Of a stretch of DNA of 64,000 bases, positions 25,801 to 35,054 are shown in pieces. The notes under the pieces are model-generated. The model did no database searches. It was not told the origin of the DNA and worked only from the letters and a program-made list of their open reading frames with translations. The DNA comes from Mesodorylaimus sp. YZB2_4. Its lineage: Eukaryota > Nematoda > Enoplea > Dorylaimida > Dorylaimidae. The stretch lies in the NCBI GenBank assembly GCA_030248295.1, contig JASANH010000220.1, positions 248,001 through 312,000 of the forward strand. The letters are read 5' to 3'. How positions within the stretch are numbered: the first letter of the stretch is position 1; every line of letters starts with the position of its first letter. The translations under genes were made by a program, and so were the position numbers.

Positions 25801-28230
25801 GTGACGAAACGGAACGAGCCGCTGAGGGCTTTATTCCTTTCAACATTCATTGCCGAAATTGCAGTGTTGATCGGTGGGATTGATTACGTAAGTAGATGGC
25901 GAGTCTGGGCTTGTTTCTTCTAAACATGGTATTTCTTTAACAGATCGCACCTGTGGTAGATTTCTTCTTTCTTATGTGCTACTGTTTCGTCAATTTGGTC
26001 TGCGCCTTACAAACGTTGCTCAACGCTCCAAATTGGCGTCCTCGATTTCGTTTTTATCACTGGAGCCTCTCTTTATTGGGAGCGATTCTATGCTTGTTCA
26101 TCATGTTCTCCACGTTTTGGTATTTCGCTATCGTCGTACTGGCTTTGTGCGCTTCAATTTACAAGTACATCGAATACAAGGGGTAAGCATTGATGGACTG
26201 GTGGAGCTTCTGTTCTGACAAATGTTATTGTACTTTGCAGGGCCAAGAAAGAGTGGGGCGATGGTATTCGCGGGCTGGCCTTATCGACTGCGCAGTACAG
26301 TCTGTTACGAGTCGAAGAAAGTCATATGCATCCGAAGAATTGGAGGCCTCAATTGTTGGTCTTGGTCAAATTGAACGACTCGGAGAAGGAAGCCAATTCG
26401 AAGCTGCTGCAATTGGCTGGTCAGTTGAAAGCTGGACAAGGCCTGACCATCGTCGCAACTATGATCGAAGGTGATACGCGCGTGCAACAAGATCGGGAGC
26501 GAGCGGAATTGGATCGAGAGAAATTGAAATATATGATGAGGGAGCAGAAGGTCAAAGGATTCGTTCACGTGGTCTTATGCCAGCACGCTTCGGAGAACGT
26601 TGGTACTTTGATTCAGTGCATTGGAATCGGTGGATTACGTCCGAATACGGTCATGGTCAATTGGCCCACTCATTGGAGAGATAATCTGGCCAAACATAAC
26701 GATGAACATTTGAATTTTGTTGGTGAGTTTTCGACGAATTTTGTTAAATGTTTGGAAGCGTTTAAACGACCTTTTTTAGATGCCATACATCGAGCGGTGG
26801 CCATGGACATTTGCCTGCTTGTTCCAAAAGGCATTGTGGATTTCCCCGAGTATTCGGATCGATTGGTGGGCACGATCGATGTGTGGTGGATTATGCACGA
26901 TGGTGGTTTGCTGATCCTGCTGCCATTCTTGCTCAAACAACACAAGATATGGCGCCAGTGCAAATTGCGCGTCTTCGCCGTGGCTCAACTTCAAGACAAT
27001 AGTGTGAAGATGAAACAGGATCTTCAAAGATGGGTTTATCAATTGCGTATCGACGCCGTTGTGGACGTGGTCGAATTTTCTGATAACGCTATTTCAGCCT
27101 ACACTTATGAACGCACGCTGATGATGGAAGAACGTACAAAGTTGGTTCACGATTACAAGCTGTCAAGGGTGGACATGGAACACGAGGTATGTGTTTTTAT
27201 GATTTTCGTCTGATCTTTTCTGCAATTTTTTATGTTTTAGCCGCAATTTGTTGTTGATCGTGTTCGAAGTCACGTGAATTTGCGTAGTTTGGATCTAAGT
27301 AGCCCTCGTCATAGCGGCGCCGATGGTCGTTTGGTGCACGGTGACGGGCATTCATTATCGGTGCCTCATACAACAGCTCTGGCCTCGAATCCGACGAAGC
27401 GAGTCGGTTTTAAGCTTTCATTTGCGAAAAGCCCGAAAGCTTCGCGCACTTACGAAGTTCAACCAGTCGTCGATTCGCGCAAGTCGGACAGCGCCTGCGA
27501 GAAGTCGCCATTGGCGCCTGGCTCACCGTCGGGCCATGACACGACGGGAGAACGGAAACGACCATCGTTCCATATTGCCCCTCGAAAGAACCGTGGCAAG
27601 GGATCGCACGAAGGTAACATTTCCGAACCGTCTAGCCCAGCTGATAAGTCGCCAAAGGAAGGCGCTGGCACTGATAGATCCGTGTTCACGTTCAGTCCAC
27701 GCGATTGGGCAAACGAATTTGAGAAACACGAATTCGATGAGAATGATGACGAACCTGAAAAAAATGACGACCCTTTCTCAGCTGATCTTCAGCTAAAAGC
27801 TACACAAGAAGTGCCAACTTTCGTTATCGGCTCCACAGCGTTTCCAACTTCGGGTGACGTTCCGAGAACTCCTACTCAACCAAACGGACCTGCGTCATTG
27901 GCTCCGGATTCAAGCGTCAAAAGTATCGATTCAAAATTTGCTAACTTGGATAAAAAGAAAGTGAGAAAAATGCATTCTGCAGTCAAGCTGAATCGGGTAA
28001 GCCGTCCAAATCATTTTAGTCGTGCACGGTGTACGAGCACGTTCTATTTTTAGGCTATTCAAGAAAAGTCTGCCGACAGTCAACTGGTCGTAATCAATCT
28101 GCCAAGGCCGCCTCGAGTTCGCGAAGGATTAGGAAATTATATGGATTATTTAGAAGCAATGACGGACGGTCTGTCTCGAGTTTTGCTGGTACGTGGCACG
28201 GGTAGGGAAGTGATTACAATTTATTCGTGA
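22815..28230 (+). CDS. kcc: K-Cl cotransporter (SLC12A4-7/KCC type)
   Basis: Electroneutral K+/Cl- exporter of the plasma membrane. Fifteen exons: 22815-23264, 23396-23542, 23660-23714, 23767-23897, 24006-24241, 24867-25087, 25145-25306, 25365-25494, 25557-25675, 25733-25887, 25944-26182, 26241-26722, 26780-27186, 27241-27996 and 28054-28230. They sum to 3867 bases, 1288 residues. After a Ser/Thr-rich N-terminus come [19 protein letters not shown] (TM1), SISAIATNG (CCC signature), [20 protein letters not shown], and a large cysteine-containing loop with NGT, NSS and NVS glycosylation sites, typical of KCC rather than NKCC. Then follow [31 protein letters not shown] and the cytosolic [10 protein letters not shown] domain. 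The end REVITIYS is the KCC C-terminus. Odd point: a long low-complexity insertion (about residues 990-1210) precedes the conserved [12 protein letters not shown]. An AATAAA lies at 28473-28478. Confidence 0.96.
23273..23390 (-). repeat. tRNA-like SINE fragment in KCC intron 1
   Basis: Read on the minus strand, GAGTTCGACTCCC matches a Pol III B box. It is followed by AAATGATTTTAGTG, loosely similar to the AAATCATTTCGTGTAAAATG body of the SINE copies at 33 and 44 kb. The upstream A box is weak. Confidence 0.4.
24242..24866 (+). other. Longest KCC intron (625 bases)
   Basis: Donor GTAAGT at 24242 and acceptor TTTCAG before 24867 join exons in phase. Open frame 24472-24744 inside it has no similarity to the family and is probably incidental. 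Confidence 0.7.
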
Positions 28231-28639
28231 ATGTTCCGTTGCCGAGAAAGAGCTTAAGGATTGTACAATGGAAGAAGCAATGAGTTTTACTACTATCTAA
28301 TTCGTGTTTTGTGCTCGAGTTTTGATTTTGACACTGAATTTGCTGGGGTAGGTCCATAACCGTAGTGAATACCGTGTGCTCGTTCTTCAGGATTTATCGG
28401 TGGCCTGGGTGGCTACATCGCTTTTCGTGACTACATTATTTAATGTGTCGTGTATGCGTTCGATATTCGCGGAATAAAGCAGAGTGACAGCAGCCTGTGT
28501 GAGATACTTGGCATTTGCCATTGTCTAGAATATAGCTTATTGTAAGTCAGTAGTGTCTCATCATTGTCTCTTCTTTGGCCTTCCGACCAGCTGGCCGCAG
28601 GCCACACCTATCCAAAGTTCCCCTAAAACGATGAGTGTA
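28231..28639. other. Convergent 3' region between KCC and a minus-strand fragment
   Basis: KCC 3' UTR with AATAAA at 28473-28478. Nothing else seen. Confidence 0.6.
28473..28478 (+). terminator. Polyadenylation signal AATAAA, KCC
   Basis: The canonical hexamer lies about 245 bases after the KCC stop. Confidence 0.5.
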
Positions 28640-28902
28640 TTATCCTGATTCGGGTTTGATCAGTCCGAAACGAGATCTCACCGCGCCCAACTGCTTCTCC
28701 AGTTTCACGCGCTTCGGATCGATAAACTCGAACTCGACCGTGACTGGATTCAGGAACTTGCACTGACGGCCATCGAATTAAAAAACCAGCATTCAAATCA
28801 GGACCTGCTGTTGGGGTGGCCCTCTGAAGCCCGGCATCAGTACGAGTCACTTACCCGCTGTCGCTCGAACTCGAAGTGCAGGCTTCTTGATTGTGGTTCA
28901 CG
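28640..28902 (-). CDS. Unidentified gene fragment, two possible exons
   Basis: The last exon, 28640-28762, follows a CAG acceptor and reads VTVEFEFIDPKRVKLEKQLG to a TAA. It can be joined in phase to 28855-28902 (SLHFEFERQR) across a GTAAGT donor. Further upstream a frame with KIFYRDLQ hits stops and could not be connected, so the gene may be damaged or incompletely modelled. No family recognised. It is convergent with KCC and divergent from the broken HMG-box gene. Confidence 0.35.
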
Positions 28903-29145
28903 CTGAGCAAAGTTCCCCCCCGTCGACACAGCAGGAGTCTCCTCCTTTCTTCAGCAGATCGACCACGACTTGTCACTGCAAGTCTCGATAGAAGATCTTG
29001 TCGACGCCGAGCTAAAAGCGCGAGCATAGCACACAAAGTTGTCCAAGCTATTGGGCGTTCACTGTCGTGTCCGACTTTTCGCTCCTATTCGTGTGCGACG
29101 CCCACGCTATCGACTGTGCCGTGACGTACCGTGTGAACCAATAAA

Positions 29146-29206
29146 CGTGATTCGGTCTCACCTTGTCAGTGATTGCCGATCATTGACAACGTGAGACTGA
29201 ATCACG
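29146..29206. other. Strong hairpin, 23-base stem with 15-base loop
   Basis: Arms CGTGATTCGGTCTCACCTTG... and its near-complement (21 of 23 paired) enclose a 15-base loop. Weaker pairing continues outside, where CCAAT on the left faces ATTG on the right. Size and pairing suit a microRNA precursor. A palindromic repeat or a structured UTR between divergent genes is equally possible. Confidence 0.6.
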
Positions 29207-29579
29207 TCCATTGTTTACGACCCGTCACCACCAAATATCTTTGCGCAGCATCGCAAAGCCATACCGCAATTTTAGGCCTAGGCTTGCCAGAGGTCTTGTC
29301 TTGAGTCAAGAGATGCGACACTTCCGAAATTCATATGGAGGACAAATGACATAACAAACACTAAGATAGGGTGGCACAGAGGCACATAAACTCGCCGTCA
29401 AACTCAGGCGCCGCCATACTTGCTTTCAAGGCGTTCTTTACACTTTCGCCACGACCACTTTGGAAAAAGCCTCTCGAAGTCATTTCACTTCCTGCGTCTG
29501 TCTGGTGCGGTCAGTTGGTCATAGTCGTCTCGAATCGTGTCGTCATGGCGGGCAACGACTGGTGGTTGAGCGAAGAAAA

Positions 29580-30367
29580 ATGGACCAGGCGCCCCCGAAG
29601 AAGCTCCGCAGCGCCTACGCCTACTTCGTGCAAGCGAATTTCCGTCGGGTCGGACGAATTCTGGGCACCAGGTACCATCTTGTTCTTATTAGGCCGATAG
29701 TTTTATTTTGAGGGGACTCGTCCCATTCAGGATGCCGCAAGTGATCATCCGCGGTCTCGGCCAAGCGGAATATGACGGAAGAGGAGCGGAAGCCGTTCAG
29801 GCAACTGAGCATCAAGGACTGGGAACGCCATCGAACCGCCAAGGAAAAATGGGCCGCGGAGGCCTGGGGCCGTCCGCCGCGAATGCGCCGGAAACGGAAG
29901 CCCGTGGATGCCCCAGTAAGTTATCTGGTGCTTGGGTAGTGAGGGACATGGACATTGCCCTTGGACATTGATGCTGATTTGGGAACCATTGATCGTTTTA
30001 GAAACGCAGCCGCAATCCGTACATGATCTACACCCAGGACGCGTTCCGAGAAGTGCGGCGAGAGTTCCCGAACTGGCCTAATCAAGACATCGTGATGGAG
30101 ATCGCCGCTCGATGGCGCAAAATGTCCGACGAGGAGAAGTAGCCATTCGTGTAAGTCATATGCAGAGGGCACTCGGGGACTCTGTCACCGCTTCTGATTT
30201 TTAGGAAAAAAAGCGCCGACGACAAGCAACGCTTCGCCAACGAAATGCGCGAGTACCGTCGAATGCGGTTTCGTCAAGAAGCTCTGGATCGAGTGCGCAA
30301 CTACGAAATGCGTCTGTCCGCCACCCGCCAACAAGCTGCCAAGAATGCGCCCCCGATCGAGGCCTGA
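29580..30367 (+). pseudogene. Broken gene with two HMG boxes
   Basis: Exons 29580-29671, 29731-29919, about 30002-30150 and 30205-30367 keep consensus introns. Box 1 begins KKLRSAYAYFVQANFRRVG and continues MPQVIIR. It then needs a frame change to reach NMTEEERKPF...WERHRTAKEKW, consistent with about two bases lost near 29752. Box 2 reads NPYMIYTQDAFREVRREFP and IAARWRKMSDEEK and then hits TAG where box 1 has a coding residue. The last exon (DDKQRFANEMREYRRMRF to PPIEA) is open. A donor-like GTAGCC at the TAG could splice around it, but the box 1 break remains. Two boxes and no acidic tail leave HMGB-like and TFAM-like origins open. Introns are retained, so this is not a retrocopy. Confidence 0.65.
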
Positions 30368-31568
30368 ACACTCTTCGAAGAAGTCAGGGTGATTTGCCAA
30401 GATGATTTGCATGCTCGCTGCTAACATGCTGGTGTAGTGATCTTTTTGTAATCGACTCGGTACTCGACTAACTCGATGTGAGCGTTTGAACGAAACTGTG
30501 ATCGTGTTGAGTCAAGCTCGATCGCCAAGATGGCCATTGAAGCCCCCGTAGCAGAGCATGCTGCGAACTGGGGTAAAACATGCGACAAAAGGCCAGGCAA
30601 GAGGTCAGGAAAGGACCTGGTGCGCCAATACTGCTCACTGTTCAGGCAGATACGACAGATTTTCGGACGGTCTGACAAATTCCGGAGTGACCTGGGTATT
30701 GGATGACGCAAATGACACCAGGAGGATTTGGCGTTTGACAGATGTATTCGAACGTGTTTTTTAATGCCATTCTACTTGCAGCACAAATCAGCTCAATAAG
30801 GCAGACCAATAATATTTGTCGTTAATTCTCCATCAGCTCCGAACATCGATTGATCAAAGCCACCTCGGAAGCTGCATGATGCTGCCTTAAGCTGATGATT
30901 GAGCACTAAATAGCAAACATGGCACAGGGTCCATGCACGCGCGGGGAAGCGTTTATTCTATTGATTATTGAGATTCTTTTTTGCTTTGTCGCTAATTATC
31001 TGAGCGCTGGATGTCCCTTCGTGGTTCATATGGTACCCTTCTGTGCGGGGCGCTCCTCAGCTGTGCGCATATGGATGACTTGTTCCGAGCCCGCCCCCAT
31101 CCCAGCTCCGATTGTTCGATCTCGGGTTCTGCCTGATTTTCAAGGTATGTACATCAACCCGTATTGCATAGGTGCAAGCGGCTGGGCTGGTCCTGGGCTT
31201 AATCCCAGGGATGGAGGTTCGTTTGGCGAACCACCACACACAGTAACACCCCGCTTTGCTTTGACTGCTGGCCGCTATTGGCTGAACTACTGTACTGTAG
31301 CGAGACCAGGCGAGGCTGAACTGGCCTGGCCTGGGGGCTAATTCTAGGGTTGAAAGCCCCAAAATATTAGCCAGGCGTAGTATCAAATTAAAATCGTCAG
31401 CCACTGCAGTGCTGTATGAATATGAGTCCATAGGAAAGGATAAGCCACTCGTCAGCGCAAAGATTGCATTGCTGCTAGTCGCACCTCGCGTCAGTGTAAA
31501 CAGGAAGGTGGGCATTGATGGAGTGCGTGCGGGCTGGTCGGTCTGGTGCTGAGTCACTTGATTTGACG
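30368..31568. other. Intergenic, nothing recognised
   Basis: No exon with family similarity on either strand. The minus-strand frame 31057-31728 is partly the mirror of the next gene. Confidence 0.5.
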
Positions 31569-32279
31569 ATGGCGCCTGCACTGATTCGAACTGGCGATTC
31601 GAGCAGGATTGCACTGGCCGAGTTGGACCCCGCGGCGTGGTGGCCGTCCGTGTGGCTGTGGGTATTGGCGGGGCTGGCATCGCTGATTGCCGTGGTCTCG
31701 CTGGTGGCGGTGGTTCTAGCCTGCGCATGCTGCGACGAGCCGGACGAAGACGAACGACGATTCCGCAAGCTCCAATGGCACCAAATGCACCAGCAACGAG
31801 TCGGGTGCAGCGTCAGCAGCATCGGGACTGAACGACATCGTCGAGAGACCGTGCAGCGAGATCAGCATAGAAGACCAGTCGAGAAACCAGGGGGCACAGT
31901 CGAGAGAAAGGAGCCGAGGACGGCGAGCAAGGACTGGGATAAACACAACAAACGGGAAAAGGACAAGCACCACGGACGGGACAAGGACCGCCACAAGAGA
32001 GGAAGCGCCGGCAGCGATGGTGGCAAGAAGAAAGCACACGAGTCAGGGAAGAAGAATGTTGGGCGGAAGGAAGCTCCTCGTATTGTCTGGCAGAAACCGC
32101 AGCTGTTCAAACTCCAAGGAAAGATACGAGCCGAATTCGGAATACCCAAAAAAGCCATTGGAAAGAAGGCCCCCGTGCCAGCATTCGCTCCCGTGCCAGC
32201 ATTTGCACCCGCGCCTCGTACCCCGTGCCCCGTGCCGAAAGAAGCGCCTGTGAAAAAAGGGGTGAGCTGCCTGATATGA
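31569..32279 (+). CDS. Unknown single-pass membrane protein with lysine-rich tail
   Basis: An open frame from the ATG at 31569. About 25 residues precede one strong hydrophobic helix (WWPSVWLWVLAGLASLIAVV, continuing to VVLACACC). A CC pair after it could be palmitoylated. An acidic patch (DEPDEDE) is followed by a long, highly basic tail rich in K, R, H and D (KHHGRDKDRHKRG). Near the end is a duplicated PVPAFA repeat. There is no signal peptide, so the tail is probably cytosolic. Near 32262 GGGTGAGC could act as a donor, with an acceptor TTGCAG before 32317 extending the frame to about 32515, so the C-terminus is uncertain. Not recognised as any family. Confidence 0.5.
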   Translation: MAPALIRTGDSSRIALAELDPAAWWPSVWLWVLAGLASLIAVVSLVAVVLACACCDEPDEDERRFRKLQWHQMHQQRVGCSVSSIGTERHRRETVQRDQHRRPVEKPGGTVERKEPRTASKDWDKHNKREKDKHHGRDKDRHKRGSAGSDGGKKKAHESGKKNVGRKEAPRIVWQKPQLFKLQGKIRAEFGIPKKAIGKKAPVPAFAPVPAFAPAPRTPCPVPKEAPVKKGVSCLI

Positions 32280-32515
32280 GGCCTTTGTGAAGCTCGAAGC
32301 TGCACTGTTCGTTGCAGGTAGCATCTCGTAGCGGACTCGATCCACCGCCTGACTTGCACGTTCCGTCTTCGATAGATGCAGAACTTCCTCGACAGGCAAG
32401 CACGATCTTCTGTTTCTGTGACACGGCGTTGAGATGTGCCTCGTTTCAGATGCTATTTCTTCTATCAAAGGCAGCACCCGTAACGAAATATCCGCGAAAA
32501 GTCGTCAGGCCATAA

Positions 32516-33264
32516 GCCGTTGGCACGTTTCATGTAAGCACATTTCACCAAGTTCTCCACCCCTCATTCATCGCCTTGTAGACCCTTCTTTCGCCCCCCT
32601 TGTTTTATGTTCTAATCGTACGAGGCCATCTTTTAACAGAATTTTGCGATTTTAGTGATTCGAGTTTCAAGAAGCGATAATGCCAGAAGCAGATTCGCAG
32701 AAATCTAGTGGTGTCTCTTTAATACGCTGATTTTCAATGTGGCACGTATTTGCTTCTCGATGTTTTTCTGTCTTGCTTGCTGGGGGAAATTATGGTACGT
32801 AACTGAAACGAATTCATGGCGACCCTATCTCCTTTGCAAAAGCAAGGCCACGTTACTTCTTTCGTGCCCTATTCCCCTTTCTGAACCCCTGACTCCCCTC
32901 TGAAAGCATTAGCCACAATATTCCTTGTGTCCTAGGCCGCAGCAGCTCTGAATAAAGTCAGGGAAGGTGTAAATAGCTTCGATCTTTTCTTCTGTGCAGT
33001 AGTTATGTTGCGCGTAGAACAAATACTTTGTCAGAGCCACAGTGGCCAAGAATCATGAGCGAAGGGACCATTGTTTGCACCTGCACTAAATCGAGTTTGA
33101 TGGGAACTCCTGCATTGTATGAAACAAAGATTGGCCAACCTGCACAATGGTTTATTCTGCCTCTTCCCCTGCCTTTGCCTTTGCTATGCACCAATATCCG
33201 TACTTCCGACTACGCACCTACTACTGCATGGCGGCTCGTTCGGTCTTACGATCGCACCAATTAT
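32516..33264. other. Intergenic, nothing recognised
   Basis: Pyrimidine-rich stretches but no exon or repeat recognised before the SINE copy. Confidence 0.5.
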
Positions 33265-33434
33265 TCATCATGTTCATGTTCATGTTTTACCACTTCACCA
33301 AACGCTTATGCGCACTCGAGGGTGAAGGGACACATTTTACACGAAATGATTTACCAGCCCGCGAGTCGAACACCAGCCCGCAACAGCGCTCCTGGCGTGA
33401 GAGGCAGACGCCTAACCCACCAGGCCAGAGAGCC
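33265..33434 (-). repeat. tRNA-derived SINE, copy A
   Basis: On the minus strand it has a tRNA-like head with A box GGCCTGGTGGGTTAGGCG and B box GGTGTTCGACTCGC. A unique body (AAATCATTTCGTGTAAAATG...) follows, ending in short ATGTTC/GAACAT repeats. A second copy with the same head and body lies at 43861-44013, so this is a dispersed element, not a tRNA gene. Confidence 0.8.
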
Positions 33435-33625
33435 AGAGAACTCACGCCAGAGAGCTGGTCACCTCACGGCCTCGCTTATCATATCATGACTGCTGGCTGG
33501 CTATAGGCAAAATGGGTTGAAAGTCCCCTGTGGAATTGGGGCGGCACGGGGCGGCCCAACCCACAAACATTAAAAAAGCAATGATGGAATGAAAACCATT
33601 TTATCAGTGTAATATCTTAAAGAGA

Positions 33626-35054
33626 TCACGCAGGTTTGTGCAAGACACTGTAGACTAAAATCGAAGCAAGAGGATAGTGCATCATTGTCAAAGACGAACT
33701 ACCACTTTTCCTGTAAGTGGATATCGTCTCAGAAGCTACAGAATGGCTAACATTATCAGCATCAGGCGCATTTGTCAGATTGGTCTGATGATATTGTTCT
33801 TGGCATATGATTTGGACGCCATTCGGTATCGGCTCGTCATAAGGCACGTCTATCCAATACGACCCGATTTCTCCTCGACTGGAAATCAGCAAAGTGTAGT
33901 GAGTGCCATTACGAGTTCTCTTTCGCCAGTCTGGATTTGAGTAACTGAGTTGAGTGCCATCGTCCCATGAGTAATTACCATCGGTCTCCTAAAATTGTGC
34001 ATTCAAACGCCAGTGTACCTTAGCCTGGTCCTAAACCACGTCCCACTCACGCGTACGCCCAAAGCCACATAATTGAAATTCTGCTCATTAAATTCCAACA
34101 GCCAGCTTTCGTCTTTTTGATTCCTCAAAATTGGCAACCTTGCACCATAATCGCTGCATATCTGTCTAGCTCGCTCTATGTCAAAAGTGAAATAAGTGAT
34201 GCCATGCTCTTTAGTGTCCGTTGGCCTGTTCACTTCTTCATCAGCACCATCCACTTCGAAATAGCACGCCTTTCCTTCGTAATTTCGAACTCGTCGAAAT
34301 TTGTACTCGTTCATCGGATCACATTTGTCATTTGTATTCCAAGGCGGTTTCATTGCTTTGCTCGGGATTATTTTTCGGCCATATGACTCCTCGCACAGGA
34401 CAAGAACGTGGCCATGACGAGACGCATTGCAGGGCGTGTCTTCCCAATAGATCAGCGAGTCGTGTTGAATTAAAAGAGTATAGTGACAGGTGGCTATGGC
34501 TGGCCGTTTCCAGTCAAAGTTGGTGTACGTCATATTCATACCGTTATCCCAAATAGGATCAGGGTTTGACTGAAATACTATATTTGTGAGAAAAAATGAA
34601 ACTTTTTCTGTGATGTGTGCATGAACTGAATTTATTTGACAAGCTCCTATCATAACCTGATCTCGCTGACACAGGGACCGCCCACCTAGACTCGCTATCT
34701 CATTCCTACCTTCAATCCCAACACATAAGCTCCGTCTTCATTCAATGCAGTCAGCAGGAAATGCTCCTTCTCTTCGCTGTCGATCACAGGTAAGGTGGCA
34801 TTATGGAATTGACAAATCTCCCTCGCCAAATTCACATCAAAAACGAACTCATCCGTATGTCCTCGCCGCACATTCGCTTTCTTCCTTGCACCCCAAACTT
34901 CAAATAAGCAAGACTGATTTTCGTAGCGCATTGCCAAAGCGTAGTCAGGCTCCCTTTCTGGATCACATTTATCTTCCGCCTCCCCTTTGACCGATACCGA
35001 ATTTGTACAAAATACGAAAAAAAGTAGTTGCAAGGGGAGCAAGCAGGTAAGCAT
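33626..35054 (-). CDS. Secreted or surface protein with two C-type lectin-like domains
   Basis: Three exons, 34710-35054, 34051-34569 and 33626-33988, sum to 1227 bases (408 residues). A signal peptide (MLTCLLPLQLLFFVFC) is followed by two similar halves. Each begins CDP...Y and CxFEV, has AR.IC, LP or LPI, a WDxG-type turn (WDNGMNMTYTNF and WDDGTQLSYSNP), and ends in VLCEE or IICQE. The intron positions repeat: each domain is split by an intron before its WD turn, which argues for internal duplication. I see no EPN or QPD sugar-binding motif, so calcium-dependent carbohydrate binding is doubtful. The C-terminus (SSLTMMHYPLASILVYSVL) is hydrophobic after a Ser-rich stretch, compatible with a GPI anchor or a membrane tail. 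An ATTTTAG acceptor lies about 50 bases before the ATG. Confidence 0.85.

Noticed and set aside
28851-29036. Possible selenoprotein, because two TGA codons interrupt a cysteine-rich frame
   Set aside because: No family match, no SECIS-like structure seen, and alternative frames and splice sites explain the stops as well.
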